From: an uncultured Bacilli bacterium
GTDB taxonomy: Bacteria; Bacillota_I; Bacilli_A; RFN20; CAG-631
Assembly (NCBI GenBank): GCA_934215405.1
Contig: CAKPZU010000017.1
Location: 1 to 26,085, forward strand
Direction: 5' to 3'
DNA: 26,085 nt
Under the pieces are notes generated by a model. The model was not told the DNA's origin. It saw only the letters and a program-made list of their open reading frames with translations, and did not search any database. A program made the translations under genes and the position numbers. Shown here one piece after another: positions 7,264-15,025 of this stretch; the first letter of the stretch is position 1, and each line of letters opens with the position of its first letter.

Positions 7264-8175
7264 TTAATCAAACAAGCAGGCCGCACCAACGAGGCCTGTT
7301 TTTCCTTTAAAGGTAGCTAAAAATACCTCACAGTCCTCATAGCCATATTCCTTTAAATATGATTTTATGAAATTTAAATCAAGCAATCCGCTTTCAGTAA
7401 TTCCTCCAGCAATAACAATTGTAGAAGGGTCAAAAATATGGCATAGATTTAATAAGCCATCAGCCACATCATTATGCCATTTTTTTAAACTTTCAATAGC
7501 AATTTGATTATTTTGTTGAATAAGCTTTACGATTTGGAAGCCAGATAGCTTATAAACATTAATTCTTTCATTAATTTTTGGCCATCTATTATTTACTTCC
7601 TTAACTGTATTTAATAAGCCGGCAACAGAAGCATATGTTTCATAGCAGCCACTTCTTCCACAATTACATTTTCTTCCATTTGTATGGATTACCATATGGC
7701 CAAATCTGCCGCCTTGGTTATGCATACCATGAATGATTTTATTATCAATAATAATAGCTCCACCTATTCCTTTTCCAATTGTTATAAATAGGCCGTCGCT
7801 AACGTTATTAAGCTTGCCAAATTTGATTTCTGCTTGGCAGGATGTATTACCATCATTATCAATTAATATATCGCAATTAGGAAAGGCTTTTTTAAAATCA
7901 GCTAATATATTATAATCCTTCCAACCTAGGTTTGAAGCAAAAATTACTACCCCGTTAAAAATATCTCCAGGGCAACCAACACCTATTTTCTTAATGCTAT
8001 ATTTTAAAATGTAAGTATCACAAATATCTTTTATACCACTAGTTAGCAATGAGGGATTTCCTTTGAATACGTTCCTAATTGATGTTGATTCAAATACTTC
8101 GCCATTTTTAACGACACCTATTTTAATGCTAGTACCACCAATATCAATGCCTAAAACATAATTTGAATTGTCCAT
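7264..8175 (-). CDS. ROK family sugar kinase (glucokinase-like)
   Basis: This 303-residue protein is a ROK kinase; it phosphorylates a hexose such as glucose, mannose or N-acetylmannosamine with ATP. The phosphate-1 motif D-I-G-G-T is at residues 11-15, and the catalytic Asp is D108 in N-D-G-N. The zinc site is H160 with C170, C172 and C177 in the ROK signature CNCGRSGCYET. GKGIGGAIIIDNKIIHG is the conserved strand before it. It lacks the N-terminal helix-turn-helix of ROK repressors, so it is an enzyme rather than a NagC/XylR-type regulator. The exact sugar cannot be told. A CDS-internal hairpin near its 3' end may terminate the convergent hydrolase transcript. Confidence 0.93.
   Translation of the reverse strand: MDNSNYVLGIDIGGTSIKIGVVKNGEVFESTSIRNVFKGNPSLLTSGIKDICDTYILKYSIKKIGVGCPGDIFNGVVIFASNLGWKDYNILADFKKAFPNCDILIDNDGNTSCQAEIKFGKLNNVSDGLFITIGKGIGGAIIIDNKIIHGMHNQGGRFGHMVIHTNGRKCNCGRSGCYETYASVAGLLNTVKEVNNRWPKINERINVYKLSGFQIVKLIQQNNQIAIESLKKWHNDVADGLLNLCHIFDPSTIVIAGGITESGLLDLNFIKSYLKEYGYEDCEVFLATFKGKTGLVGAACLFD
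7277..7303 (+). terminator. Terminator for the nitroreductase/hydrolase unit, inside the ROK gene 3' end
   Basis: CAGGCC (7277-7282) pairs with GGCCTG (7293-7298), followed by TTTTT (7299-7303). It is GC-rich for this DNA and lies 20 bp after the hydrolase stop, but also within the last codons of the convergent ROK kinase. Confidence 0.65.
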
Positions 8176-8199
8176 TATAATTCCTCCCTATTGAAATAT

Positions 8200-8227
8200 A
8201 TTATATCAAATCCATTGCAATTTGTAA
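8200..8227 (-). promoter_or_regulatory. Candidate promoter for the ROK kinase
   Basis: On the minus strand, TATAAT (8205-8200) lies 16 bp downstream of TTACAA (8227-8222). It is divergent from, and overlapping, the promoter of the DegV gene. Confidence 0.4.
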
Positions 8228-8244
8228 TTACTAAATAGTATAAT
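8215..8244 (+). promoter_or_regulatory. Promoter for the DegV gene
   Basis: TTGCAA (8215-8220) and TATAAT (8239-8244) are separated by 18 bp, giving a good sigma-A type promoter. The start point would be near 8251, leaving a leader of about 50 bases that contains a hairpin. Confidence 0.6.
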
Positions 8245-8270
8245 TATAAAGAGTTAATGAGGAAGGAGCT

Positions 8271-8289
8271 TACATTTTTACAAAATGTA
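8271..8289 (+). other. Hairpin between the ribosome binding site and start codon of the DegV gene
   Basis: TACATTTT (8271-8278) pairs perfectly with AAAATGTA (8282-8289) around a TAC loop. The only Shine-Dalgarno-like sequence (AAGGAG, 8263-8268) lies just before it, 32 bp from the ATG at 8301. Folding the hairpin would bring the two to a workable distance. An ATG-TAG start-stop pair sits in its 3' arm (8285-8290). Confidence 0.5.
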
Positions 8290-8300
8290 GATTTATAAAA

Positions 8301-9176
8301 ATGGAAAATAAGAAAATCATTGTTTCATGTGATACTACTATTGCATTAACAAAAGAAGAAATATTAAAAGAAAATTTATATGTAATTCCTTTAAATGCTA
8401 TTGCTGATGGTGTTGAATACCACGATAGTATTGACATTGATGCTAATAAGCTTTCATCATTAATGAGAAATGGCGCTAAGGTTACAACATCAACACCAAC
8501 CTTAGGAGAAATTGAAAAATATTTTGATGATTTATTTAATAAAACTAATGCTGATGTAATTATTCATTTTACTATTTCATCAAAATTAAGTTCAATGTAC
8601 TCTTTATTTACTAATTTTTGTAATGAAAAATATAATGGCAAGGTTAAGGTTGTTGATAGCTTATCAATTTGTTGCTGGATGCTAAATCAGGTTAAATATG
8701 CTAAACATTTAGTATCTTTAGGATACGATGCTGATACAATTATAAATAAAGTAAAGACTGAATTAGTAGGTACTGAGGATTGTGCCTTTATTCCAGACTC
8801 GCTTGAATATTTAAAAAGAGGTGGAAGAATTTCACCAGCTGTTGCTTCAATTGCCAATTTGATTGGAGTATTACCAATTCTTACCTTTAATAATGGAGTA
8901 GTTGGTAAAAAAGGCATGACTAGAACGCTAACAAAGGCTTGTATTAATGCTATTAAGGAATGGTTAGATAATATCAAGGACTTTGATGATTCATATGATT
9001 TTGTTATTGTTTATACAGATGATATGTGTAAGGAAAAAGTAACACGTGCTAAGGCATTAATAAAGGAATTAGCTCCGAATTCTAAAATTGAAGTAAGCCC
9101 ATTATCGCTTAATGTTACGGCTCATACTGGACCTGGAACAGTTGGTATTGGAATTAAAAAGAGGTATAAAGCGTAG
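8301..9176 (+). CDS. DegV family fatty-acid-binding protein (FakB-like)
   Basis: This 291-residue protein has the DegV fold. Family members bind a fatty acid and, as FakB, present it to the kinase FakA, which makes acyl-phosphate for phospholipid synthesis. The ligand-contacting T-S-T-P-T is at residues 63-67, the H-F-T-I-S-S strand is at about 89-94, and the highly conserved S-L-E-Y-L-K-R-G-G-R-I-S-P is at about 167-179. No fakA lies next to it. The ATG is chosen because upstream in-frame codons are not good starts, although the ribosome binding site is unusually far away and separated by a hairpin. A terminator overlaps the stop codon. Confidence 0.92.
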   Translation: MENKKIIVSCDTTIALTKEEILKENLYVIPLNAIADGVEYHDSIDIDANKLSSLMRNGAKVTTSTPTLGEIEKYFDDLFNKTNADVIIHFTISSKLSSMYSLFTNFCNEKYNGKVKVVDSLSICCWMLNQVKYAKHLVSLGYDADTIINKVKTELVGTEDCAFIPDSLEYLKRGGRISPAVASIANLIGVLPILTFNNGVVGKKGMTRTLTKACINAIKEWLDNIKDFDDSYDFVIVYTDDMCKEKVTRAKALIKELAPNSKIEVSPLSLNVTAHTGPGTVGIGIKKRYKA

Positions 9177-9196
9177 ACATTTTTGTCTACCTTTTT
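9173..9196 (+). terminator. Terminator overlapping the DegV stop codon
   Basis: GTAGACA (9173-9179, containing the TAG stop) pairs with TGTCTAC (9184-9190), followed by CTTTTT. It stands only 9 bp before the ATG of the next gene. It may be partial, or the next gene may have its own promoter (TTGGTA 9142-9147, 17 bp, TATAAA 9165-9170). Confidence 0.7.
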
Positions 9197-9204
9197 AAAA
9201 TATT

Positions 9205-10071
9205 ATGGAAATAGTTGTAAAAATTAATAAATTTGAAGATATAGAAAAACTAAATAATGCTTCGTCTTATTTACTAGCAAATAAGAATTTTTCTTATCGC
9301 TTTGATGAATCATTTCCTTTAAGTAAAATAAAGCTTGCTAAAAAGTATTGCGTAAGAAATAATAAAAAGGTTTATATTCTAATTAATAAAATTTTTAAGG
9401 ATGATGATTTAACTTCCTTAAAGGAATTTATGGAAAAACTTTTAAAGATAAATGTTGATGGCTTTTATTTTACTGATTTTGCTGTATTTATGATAGCAAA
9501 AGAATTAAATGCAACTGATAAATGCTATTTTTATCATGAAACATTTTTAAGAAATACATATGATATTTTAACATATCAAGAATATGGTATTAAAAATATT
9601 ATTTGTAGTAAGGATATGAATATAGATGATATTAAAAATTTGCCAGCTAATAAAAAAGATACATATGGTATTTTATGCTTTGGCTATTTTCCTTTGTATG
9701 AAAGCCAAAGAAAAATATTAACTAATTATGCTAATATTAATAAATTAGATAAAAGGCTTGTAAAAAGCAATAATTTGTTTTTAAAGGAAGCTACAAGAGA
9801 TAGCTTTAATAGAGTAATTGAGCAAAATGGTACCTCAAGCATTTTTAATAGTGAGGTTTTATCTTATTTATCATTTATGAAAAAGCTAAGTGAAAATATA
9901 GGAATATTTATTATTGATGGTTTGTTTTTTAATGTTGATTATTTATATAAGGTAATTGATTTATTTAAAAAAGCAATAAATGAAGAAGTAGATGAAGAAG
10001 AACTAAAAAAATTAGATCCATCTATTGAATTTACTACTGCTTTTTTAAATAAAAGAATAGGATTAATGTAG
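9205..10071 (+). CDS. U32 family protein, small partner, TrhP1/YrrN-like
   Basis: This 288-residue protein is the shorter member of a U32 'peptidase' pair. It shows a TIM-barrel-like pattern (VKINKFEDIEKL, VYILINKIFKDDDL, VDGFYFTDFAVFMIAKEL, CYFYHETFLRNTYDIL) but lacks the cysteine-rich U32 signature found in the next gene. In B. subtilis the adjacent pair YrrN/YrrO (TrhP1/TrhP2) is needed for hydroxylation of U34 in tRNA, the first step toward 5-methoxyuridine, and the order and sizes match here. The assignment is by synteny and family. It has no visible ribosome binding site, and the terminator of the DegV gene lies immediately upstream. The partner gene begins 1 bp after its stop. Confidence 0.75.
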   Translation: MEIVVKINKFEDIEKLNNASSYLLANKNFSYRFDESFPLSKIKLAKKYCVRNNKKVYILINKIFKDDDLTSLKEFMEKLLKINVDGFYFTDFAVFMIAKELNATDKCYFYHETFLRNTYDILTYQEYGIKNIICSKDMNIDDIKNLPANKKDTYGILCFGYFPLYESQRKILTNYANINKLDKRLVKSNNLFLKEATRDSFNRVIEQNGTSSIFNSEVLSYLSFMKKLSENIGIFIIDGLFFNVDYLYKVIDLFKKAINEEVDEEELKKLDPSIEFTTAFLNKRIGLM

Positions 10072-10072
10072 T

Positions 10073-11269
10073 ATGAAGCGTGTTGAATTATTATCTCCAG
10101 CAGGAGATTTAACTAAATTAAAAATAGCAATTTTATTTGGAGCTGATGCAGTTTTTTGTGGTGGAAAGCAATTTTCCTTAAGAGCTAAGGCTAATAATTT
10201 TTCCTTAGATGATATAAAGGAAGCTGTAAAATTTGCTAACTTACATAACGCTCGTGTTCATATTACAGTTAATATTGTTCCAGAGGATGATGATTTTAAA
10301 AATTTAGATTCATATTTACTAGCTTTAAATGAAGCCCATGTACATGCTATTATTGTTTCTAGCATTTATATAATGAAAAGAGCTAAAGAATTAAATTGTA
10401 GCTTTGAGGTACATGTAAGTACTCAACAATCAATAGCTAATTATAAGGCTGTTTCATTTTTTAAAGAAACAGTTAAGGCTGATAGAGTTGTTTTAGCTCG
10501 TGAATTAAATATAAATGAAATAGAAAATATTAAAGAAAAATCTAGTTTACCACTTGAGGTATTTATTCATGGTGGAATGTGTTCTTCTTATTCTGGACGT
10601 TGTACTTTATCAAATGCTATGTCTTCTCGTGATGCTAATAAGGGGGGGTGTGCTCATTCTTGTAGATGGATATATCATTTATATGAAAATGATAAGCTAA
10701 TAAAAGGAAGCAATTTTATAATTGCTTCAAGCGATTTAATGAGTATTGATTATATTCCTGCACTTTTAAAGGCCAATGTTGATAGCTTTAAAATAGAAGG
10801 AAGAATGAAATCTATTCATTATGTCGCTACAATTGTTAGTGCTTATCGTCGTTTAATAGATGAATATTATAAAAATAAAACAATTAGTAAGGAAAGACTA
10901 AATTATTATAAAAATGAAATTAAAAAAGCAGAAAATAGAATAACATCTACAGGCTTTTTAAATAAAAGGATGATACATCAAGGATTGTTATTAAATACTG
11001 GTGTTGAAAATCCAACACAATCCTTTATTGGCTTAATTTTATCGCCTAAGGATAAGGATGGCTATTACTTAATGGAGGTTAGAAATTATTTTGAAGAAAA
11101 TGATTATGTTGAAGCCTTTACAAATAAAGGGAAAACCATATCATTTCATATTAAAAATATGCTAGATGAAGAAAATAATAAAGTAGTAATTGCTAGACAT
11201 CCAAAGCAAATATTAAGAGTAAAAATAAAATATAATTTACCAGTTGATACATTAATTAGAAAAAAATAA
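10073..11269 (+). CDS. U32 family protein, large partner, TrhP2/YrrO-like tRNA hydroxylation protein
   Basis: This 398-residue U32 family member begins with the typical VELLSPAGDLTKLKIAILFGADAVFCGG. The family signature is E-V-F-I-H-G-G-M-C-S-S-Y-S-G-R-C at about residues 162-177, followed by RDANKGGCAHSCRW. Cysteines 170, 177, 193 and 197 are the likely ligands of an iron-sulfur cluster. The family was once called collagenase-like peptidases, but bacterial members act in RNA hydroxylation; in B. subtilis the TrhP1/TrhP2 pair hydroxylates tRNA U34 using prephenate-dependent chemistry. IEGRMKSIHYVATIVSAYRRLID is also canonical. No neighbouring trmR methyltransferase is seen. A run of seven G at 10642-10648 encodes the K-G-G before Cys193, which is striking in this AT-rich gene. 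Confidence 0.88.
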   Translation: MKRVELLSPAGDLTKLKIAILFGADAVFCGGKQFSLRAKANNFSLDDIKEAVKFANLHNARVHITVNIVPEDDDFKNLDSYLLALNEAHVHAIIVSSIYIMKRAKELNCSFEVHVSTQQSIANYKAVSFFKETVKADRVVLARELNINEIENIKEKSSLPLEVFIHGGMCSSYSGRCTLSNAMSSRDANKGGCAHSCRWIYHLYENDKLIKGSNFIIASSDLMSIDYIPALLKANVDSFKIEGRMKSIHYVATIVSAYRRLIDEYYKNKTISKERLNYYKNEIKKAENRITSTGFLNKRMIHQGLLLNTGVENPTQSFIGLILSPKDKDGYYLMEVRNYFEENDYVEAFTNKGKTISFHIKNMLDEENNKVVIARHPKQILRVKIKYNLPVDTLIRKK

Positions 11270-11286
11270 AAAAGGAGGGGTTTTAA

Positions 11287-12273
11287 ATGGTTGAGGTTAA
11301 AATAACAAGTAATGATCAAAATAAAAGACTTGATAAATTTGTTAAAAAATATTTATATAAAGCCCCAGAATCCTTTATTTATAAGTTGTTTAGAAAAAAA
11401 GATATTAAGGTAAATAAAAAGCCTAAGCCCTTTGACTATATATTAAATGAAAATGATGTTGTAAGCATATACATAAGTAAGGAGCAAGAAATGGAGTTTT
11501 TAAATAAAGCCCCATTAATTGTTTCTCAATCTCAAGATTTTGAAGTGATTTATGAGGATGATAACATCCTAATTGTTAATAAAAAAGCTAATTTATTAGT
11601 TCATGATGGTGATGATAAATTAAAAAATGAAGACACCTTAACAAAGCAGGTTTTAAATTATTTAATTAATAATAAATCCTATGATCCAAAAAAAGAAAAT
11701 GTTTTTGTACCTTCATTAGCTCATAGGATTGATAGAAATACTAGTGGCTTAGTTATTTTTGGTAAAACATCTACGGCCTTAAGTGAATTATTTTATGCCT
11801 TTAAGGATCATAATAATATGGAGAAAATATATATTGCTTTAGTAAGTGGTAGAGTTTTAAAAGGTGATACTATCAAGGCAAAATTAATTAAAAATGAAAA
11901 AACAAAAATTGTTAATGTTGATGAAGTTAATGGCCAAGAAGCGATTAGTATATATGAGCCAATTGCTACTTATAGTGACTGTAGCTTGCTAAAAATAAAA
12001 ATATTAACTGGACGAACGCATCAAATAAGAGTCCATATGAAATATATTAATCATCCTTTAGTTGGTGATTTAAAATATGGTAATAAAAATTCAGATATTT
12101 TGGCTAAAAAATATCATATGGATAATTATTTCTTACATGCTAAATCAATTTGCTTTCATAATTTAAAAAATGATTTAGCTTATTTAAATGATAAGACATT
12201 TACTGCACCTTTATTTTTAAAGGAAAAGCAGTTATTAAAAGAAATTAGTAAGGGAGAGAGTAGTTATGAATGA
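11287..12273 (+). CDS. RluC/RluD-type pseudouridine synthase
   Basis: This 328-residue protein converts specific uridines in rRNA (probably 23S) to pseudouridine. An S4 RNA-binding domain occupies about residues 1-65. The catalytic domain has L-A-H-R-I-D-R-N-T-S-G-L with catalytic Asp149, and the later G-R-T-H-Q-I-R-V-H at about 242-250, both hallmarks of the RluA superfamily. An S4 domain plus this core is the RluC/RluD arrangement, but the target position cannot be told. A GGAGG ribosome binding site (AAAGGAGGGG, about 11271-11280) precedes the ATG. The 3' end overlaps the next gene by 8 bp (ATGA-type overlap), so the two are cotranscribed and probably translationally coupled. Confidence 0.93.
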   Translation: MVEVKITSNDQNKRLDKFVKKYLYKAPESFIYKLFRKKDIKVNKKPKPFDYILNENDVVSIYISKEQEMEFLNKAPLIVSQSQDFEVIYEDDNILIVNKKANLLVHDGDDKLKNEDTLTKQVLNYLINNKSYDPKKENVFVPSLAHRIDRNTSGLVIFGKTSTALSELFYAFKDHNNMEKIYIALVSGRVLKGDTIKAKLIKNEKTKIVNVDEVNGQEAISIYEPIATYSDCSLLKIKILTGRTHQIRVHMKYINHPLVGDLKYGNKNSDILAKKYHMDNYFLHAKSICFHNLKNDLAYLNDKTFTAPLFLKEKQLLKEISKGESSYE

Positions 12274-13954
12274 TTATTTAAAAAAGGTAGAGGAATGGAA
12301 AAATTCTAAGAATTTAAGTTTGAAGCTAAAGGAAGAGCTAAATAGCTTAAGCGATAAAGAATTACAGGATGCTTTTTATACTGATTTAGCCTTTGGAACA
12401 GGCGGCTTAAGAGGTATAATGGGAGTTGGAACTAATAGAATGAATAGTGTTGTTTTACAAAAAGCGACATTAGGCTTTGCTAGATATTTATTAAAAAATG
12501 AACCAAATGCTAAAGAAAGAGGTGTTGTTATAGCTCATGATAATAGAAATAATCATGATGAATTTCAAAAGGCTGTAGCGGATGTTTTAACATCATTAGG
12601 TATTAAGGTTTATGTTTTTCCCTCATTAAGAACAACACCAGAGCTTTCATTTACTGTTAGATATTTAAAGGCGAGTGGAGGCATTAATATTACGGCTTCT
12701 CATAATCCAAAGGAATATAATGGCTATAAAATTTATAATTCACTTGGTAATCAACTAATTGTTGAACAATCAAACAAAGTAATGCAAGAAATTGAAAGCA
12801 TTGGTAATGCAGTTGATTTAGTATTTGAAGGTAATGATAGCTTATTAGTAACATTAGATGAAAGTGTTGATAGAGCTTATTATGATATGGTTGAATCTAC
12901 ATCGTTAAATAAAGATATGAAGAAGGATAATATCTTAATTGTTTATACACCTCAACATGGAACAGGTTATGTACCAGTTACAACAGTTTTAAAGGAAGAA
13001 GGATACAAAGTTATTGAAGTTAAAGAGCAATGCTTCCCAAATGGTGATTTTATAAATACTAAATGTCCAAATCCTGAGGATAAGTCAGCTTATGAATTAG
13101 CTATTAAATATGCCCTTGCTAATAATGCTGATTTAGTAATTAGTAATGATCCAGACTGCGATAGAATTGGAATAGTTTTATTTGATAAGGATAAGAATCC
13201 TGTTTATATGAGCGGTAACCAAACTGGAGCTGTTTTAATTGAATACTTATTATCTTTAAGAAAGAAACAAGGTATTTTAGGTAATAATGGCGTTATTTAT
13301 AATACAATTGTTTCATCACCTTTAGGTGCTAAGGTTGCAAGCTTATATAATGTTAGATGCGAGCAAACACTAACTGGCTTTAAATATATTGGTGATAAAA
13401 TTGCTAAAGCTAGTAAAGATAGCGAATTTGAAATTGGCTACGAGGAATCATATGGCTATTTAATTAATAAAGAGGTTCGTGATAAGGATGGTGTTCAATC
13501 AGCTATGATGATAGCAGAAATGGCATCATATTATAAGCATTTAGGAAAAACTATATTAGATGTTTATCAAGAAATAGAAGAAAAGCTAGGATATTATGCT
13601 GAAAGCCAAATTTCATACTATGCTAAAGGTGAAGATGGAGCAATACGTATTAATAATTTAATGAATAAGCTTCGTAATAGCAAATTAGAAAATATTGCTG
13701 GTGAAAAGGTTAAAATTCATGAGGATTACTTAACATTAACTAAGGAATGCAATGGTGTTTCATCACCATTAGTTGGCTTTGAAAAATCAAATGTTTTACG
13801 TTATATATTAGATGATGGCTCATTTGTTGCTGTTCGTCCATCAGGTACTGAACCTAAGGTTAAATTCTATTTTTCACTTATGGGTAAAACTAATGATTTA
13901 GCTTTAAAAAGACATGACAAGGTTAAGGAGTTTTTCTTATCATTAGTTGATTAA
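12266..13954 (+). CDS. Alpha-phosphoglucomutase/phosphomannomutase
   Basis: This 562-residue enzyme interconverts hexose 1-phosphate and 6-phosphate, feeding sugar nucleotide and envelope glycan synthesis. The phosphoserine loop is T-A-S-H-N-P with Ser145. The metal loop is D-P-D-C-D-R, the sugar-binding loop is G-Y-E-E-S-Y-G-Y, and the C-terminal phosphate-binding loop is R-P-S-G-T-E-P-K. The N-terminal F-G-T-G-G-L-R-G-I-M-G is also typical. Length and the E-E-S-Y-G motif fit the PgcA/YhxB branch of low-GC Gram-positives, which acts mainly on glucose phosphates. It overlaps the pseudouridine synthase gene by 8 bp; GGGAGAGAG just before the ATG can serve as the ribosome binding site. Confidence 0.95.
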   Translation: MNDYLKKVEEWKNSKNLSLKLKEELNSLSDKELQDAFYTDLAFGTGGLRGIMGVGTNRMNSVVLQKATLGFARYLLKNEPNAKERGVVIAHDNRNNHDEFQKAVADVLTSLGIKVYVFPSLRTTPELSFTVRYLKASGGINITASHNPKEYNGYKIYNSLGNQLIVEQSNKVMQEIESIGNAVDLVFEGNDSLLVTLDESVDRAYYDMVESTSLNKDMKKDNILIVYTPQHGTGYVPVTTVLKEEGYKVIEVKEQCFPNGDFINTKCPNPEDKSAYELAIKYALANNADLVISNDPDCDRIGIVLFDKDKNPVYMSGNQTGAVLIEYLLSLRKKQGILGNNGVIYNTIVSSPLGAKVASLYNVRCEQTLTGFKYIGDKIAKASKDSEFEIGYEESYGYLINKEVRDKDGVQSAMMIAEMASYYKHLGKTILDVYQEIEEKLGYYAESQISYYAKGEDGAIRINNLMNKLRNSKLENIAGEKVKIHEDYLTLTKECNGVSSPLVGFEKSNVLRYILDDGSFVAVRPSGTEPKVKFYFSLMGKTNDLALKRHDKVKEFFLSLVD

Positions 13955-13956
13955 TT

Positions 13957-14889
13957 ATGTTTGAATATTACTATACTAACAAGCATTATCATACGCTTGA
14001 TTATTATTTAAAAAGTAAATACAAAAAGAAAGTATTTAAGGTCCCCTTAAATGCTTCTTTTACTTGTCCTAATAGGGATGGAAGTAAATCAACTAAGGGC
14101 TGTGCCTTTTGCTCAGCACTTGGAAGTGGTGATTTTGCTGGTAAGGTAGATGATCCTTTATTAGTACAATTTGATAAAGTAAGTGAAGTTATAAATAATA
14201 AATGGCCAGATGCTTATAAAATTGCTTATTTTCAAGCCTATAGTAATACATATGGAAGTATAGATAAATTAAAAAGCACCTTTGAACAATTTATTGATAA
14301 AAAGGATGTTATTGGCCTTTCAATTGCGACAAGATGTGATTGTATAAATGAAGAAATAGTTAACTATTTAAAAGAATTGAAAAAGCATTTTAAGGAATTT
14401 TGGGTAGAGCTTGGCTTACAAAGCGCTAATTTAAAAACAATGAAATTAATGAATCTTTGCTATACATTTAATGATTTTAAAAAAGCTGTAAGGCTTTTAA
14501 ATAAAGCTGATATAGATGTTATAGTTCATATTATTGATGGCCTTCCTAATGAAAGTAAAGATGATCAAATAAACACTATAAAAAAATTGAATGAATTAAA
14601 CATTCAAGGATTAAAAATTCATATTTTAAATGTTATTTCTAATACTACACTTGCTAAAATGTATTTAAATAATGAATTTACACTACAAAGTGAAGAAGAA
14701 TTTATAGAAGTTGTTACATCACAGCTTTATTATTTAAAGGATGATGTTATAATTCATCGAATTGGGGCAGATAGTAAAAGTAGTGATTTAATTGCTCCTA
14801 TTTGGGTTTTAAATAAATTGAGTGTTGTTGATAAAATTGATATTAAAATGCGAAATGATTCAATGTTTCAAGGTGATTTATATAAGTAA
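13957..14889 (+). CDS. Radical SAM protein, YtqA/YhcC family (TIGR01212)
   Basis: This 310-residue radical SAM protein has a cluster motif with wide spacing, C37-x11-C49-x2-C52 (F-T-C-P-N-R-D-G ... K-G-C-A-F-C), typical of the TIGR01212 family and related to Elp3. Further conserved features are Y-F-Q-A-Y-S-N-T-Y, ATRCDC, WVELGLQS, H-I-I-D-G-L-P and LKIHILNV. Members bind a [4Fe-4S] cluster and cleave S-adenosylmethionine; the reaction of this family is not well established, although tRNA modification has been proposed because of the Elp3 relationship. It starts 2 bp after the mutase stop without a ribosome binding site. It ends the long plus-strand run that begins with the U32 genes, followed by a terminator. 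Confidence 0.9.
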   Translation: MFEYYYTNKHYHTLDYYLKSKYKKKVFKVPLNASFTCPNRDGSKSTKGCAFCSALGSGDFAGKVDDPLLVQFDKVSEVINNKWPDAYKIAYFQAYSNTYGSIDKLKSTFEQFIDKKDVIGLSIATRCDCINEEIVNYLKELKKHFKEFWVELGLQSANLKTMKLMNLCYTFNDFKKAVRLLNKADIDVIVHIIDGLPNESKDDQINTIKKLNELNIQGLKIHILNVISNTTLAKMYLNNEFTLQSEEEFIEVVTSQLYYLKDDVIIHRIGADSKSSDLIAPIWVLNKLSVVDKIDIKMRNDSMFQGDLYK

Positions 14890-14916
14890 AGGTACCATAT
14901 GGTACTTTTTCTTTTT
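14888..14916 (+). terminator. Terminator after the YtqA-type gene
   Basis: AAAGGTACCAT pairs with ATGGTACTTTT (one G-T pair) and is followed by a T-rich run (14906-14916). It overlaps the last base of the stop codon. Confidence 0.85.
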
Positions 14917-14934
14917 CTAAAAAAAAGACAATTT

Positions 14935-15020
14935 TGTAGTGCACTGAAAAAGTTGGACTAATATAATTATTGTACTTGAATGAGGGGCTGTTGTCTATAC
15001 TCTATAGGCGATAGTCCTTT
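14935..15020 (-). mobile_element. Fragment of an IS150-type (IS3 family) element: transposase C-terminus plus terminal repeat
   Basis: Read on the minus strand, 15020-14967 encodes KGLSPIEYRQQPLIQVQ then TAA. The G-L-S-P-I-E-Y-R stretch is the characteristic C-terminal end of IS3-family OrfB transposases (after the rve/DDE domain). About 32 bp beyond the stop lies TGTAGTGCACTG followed by AAAAAGTTGGACT (14935-14959 on the plus strand), which resembles the IS150 terminal inverted repeat (TG...TGCAC...GTTGGAC). Everything upstream of the last 17 codons is missing, so this is a dead end fragment. It abuts the stop codon of the hypothetical gene at 15026. No full copy or second end is seen in the window. 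Confidence 0.8.
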
Positions 15021-15025
15021 CCTTT

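Noticed and set aside
8687..8977. Antisense reading frame within the DegV gene
   Set aside because: Same reasoning: complete overlap with a conserved gene, no start signals, no recognisable motif.
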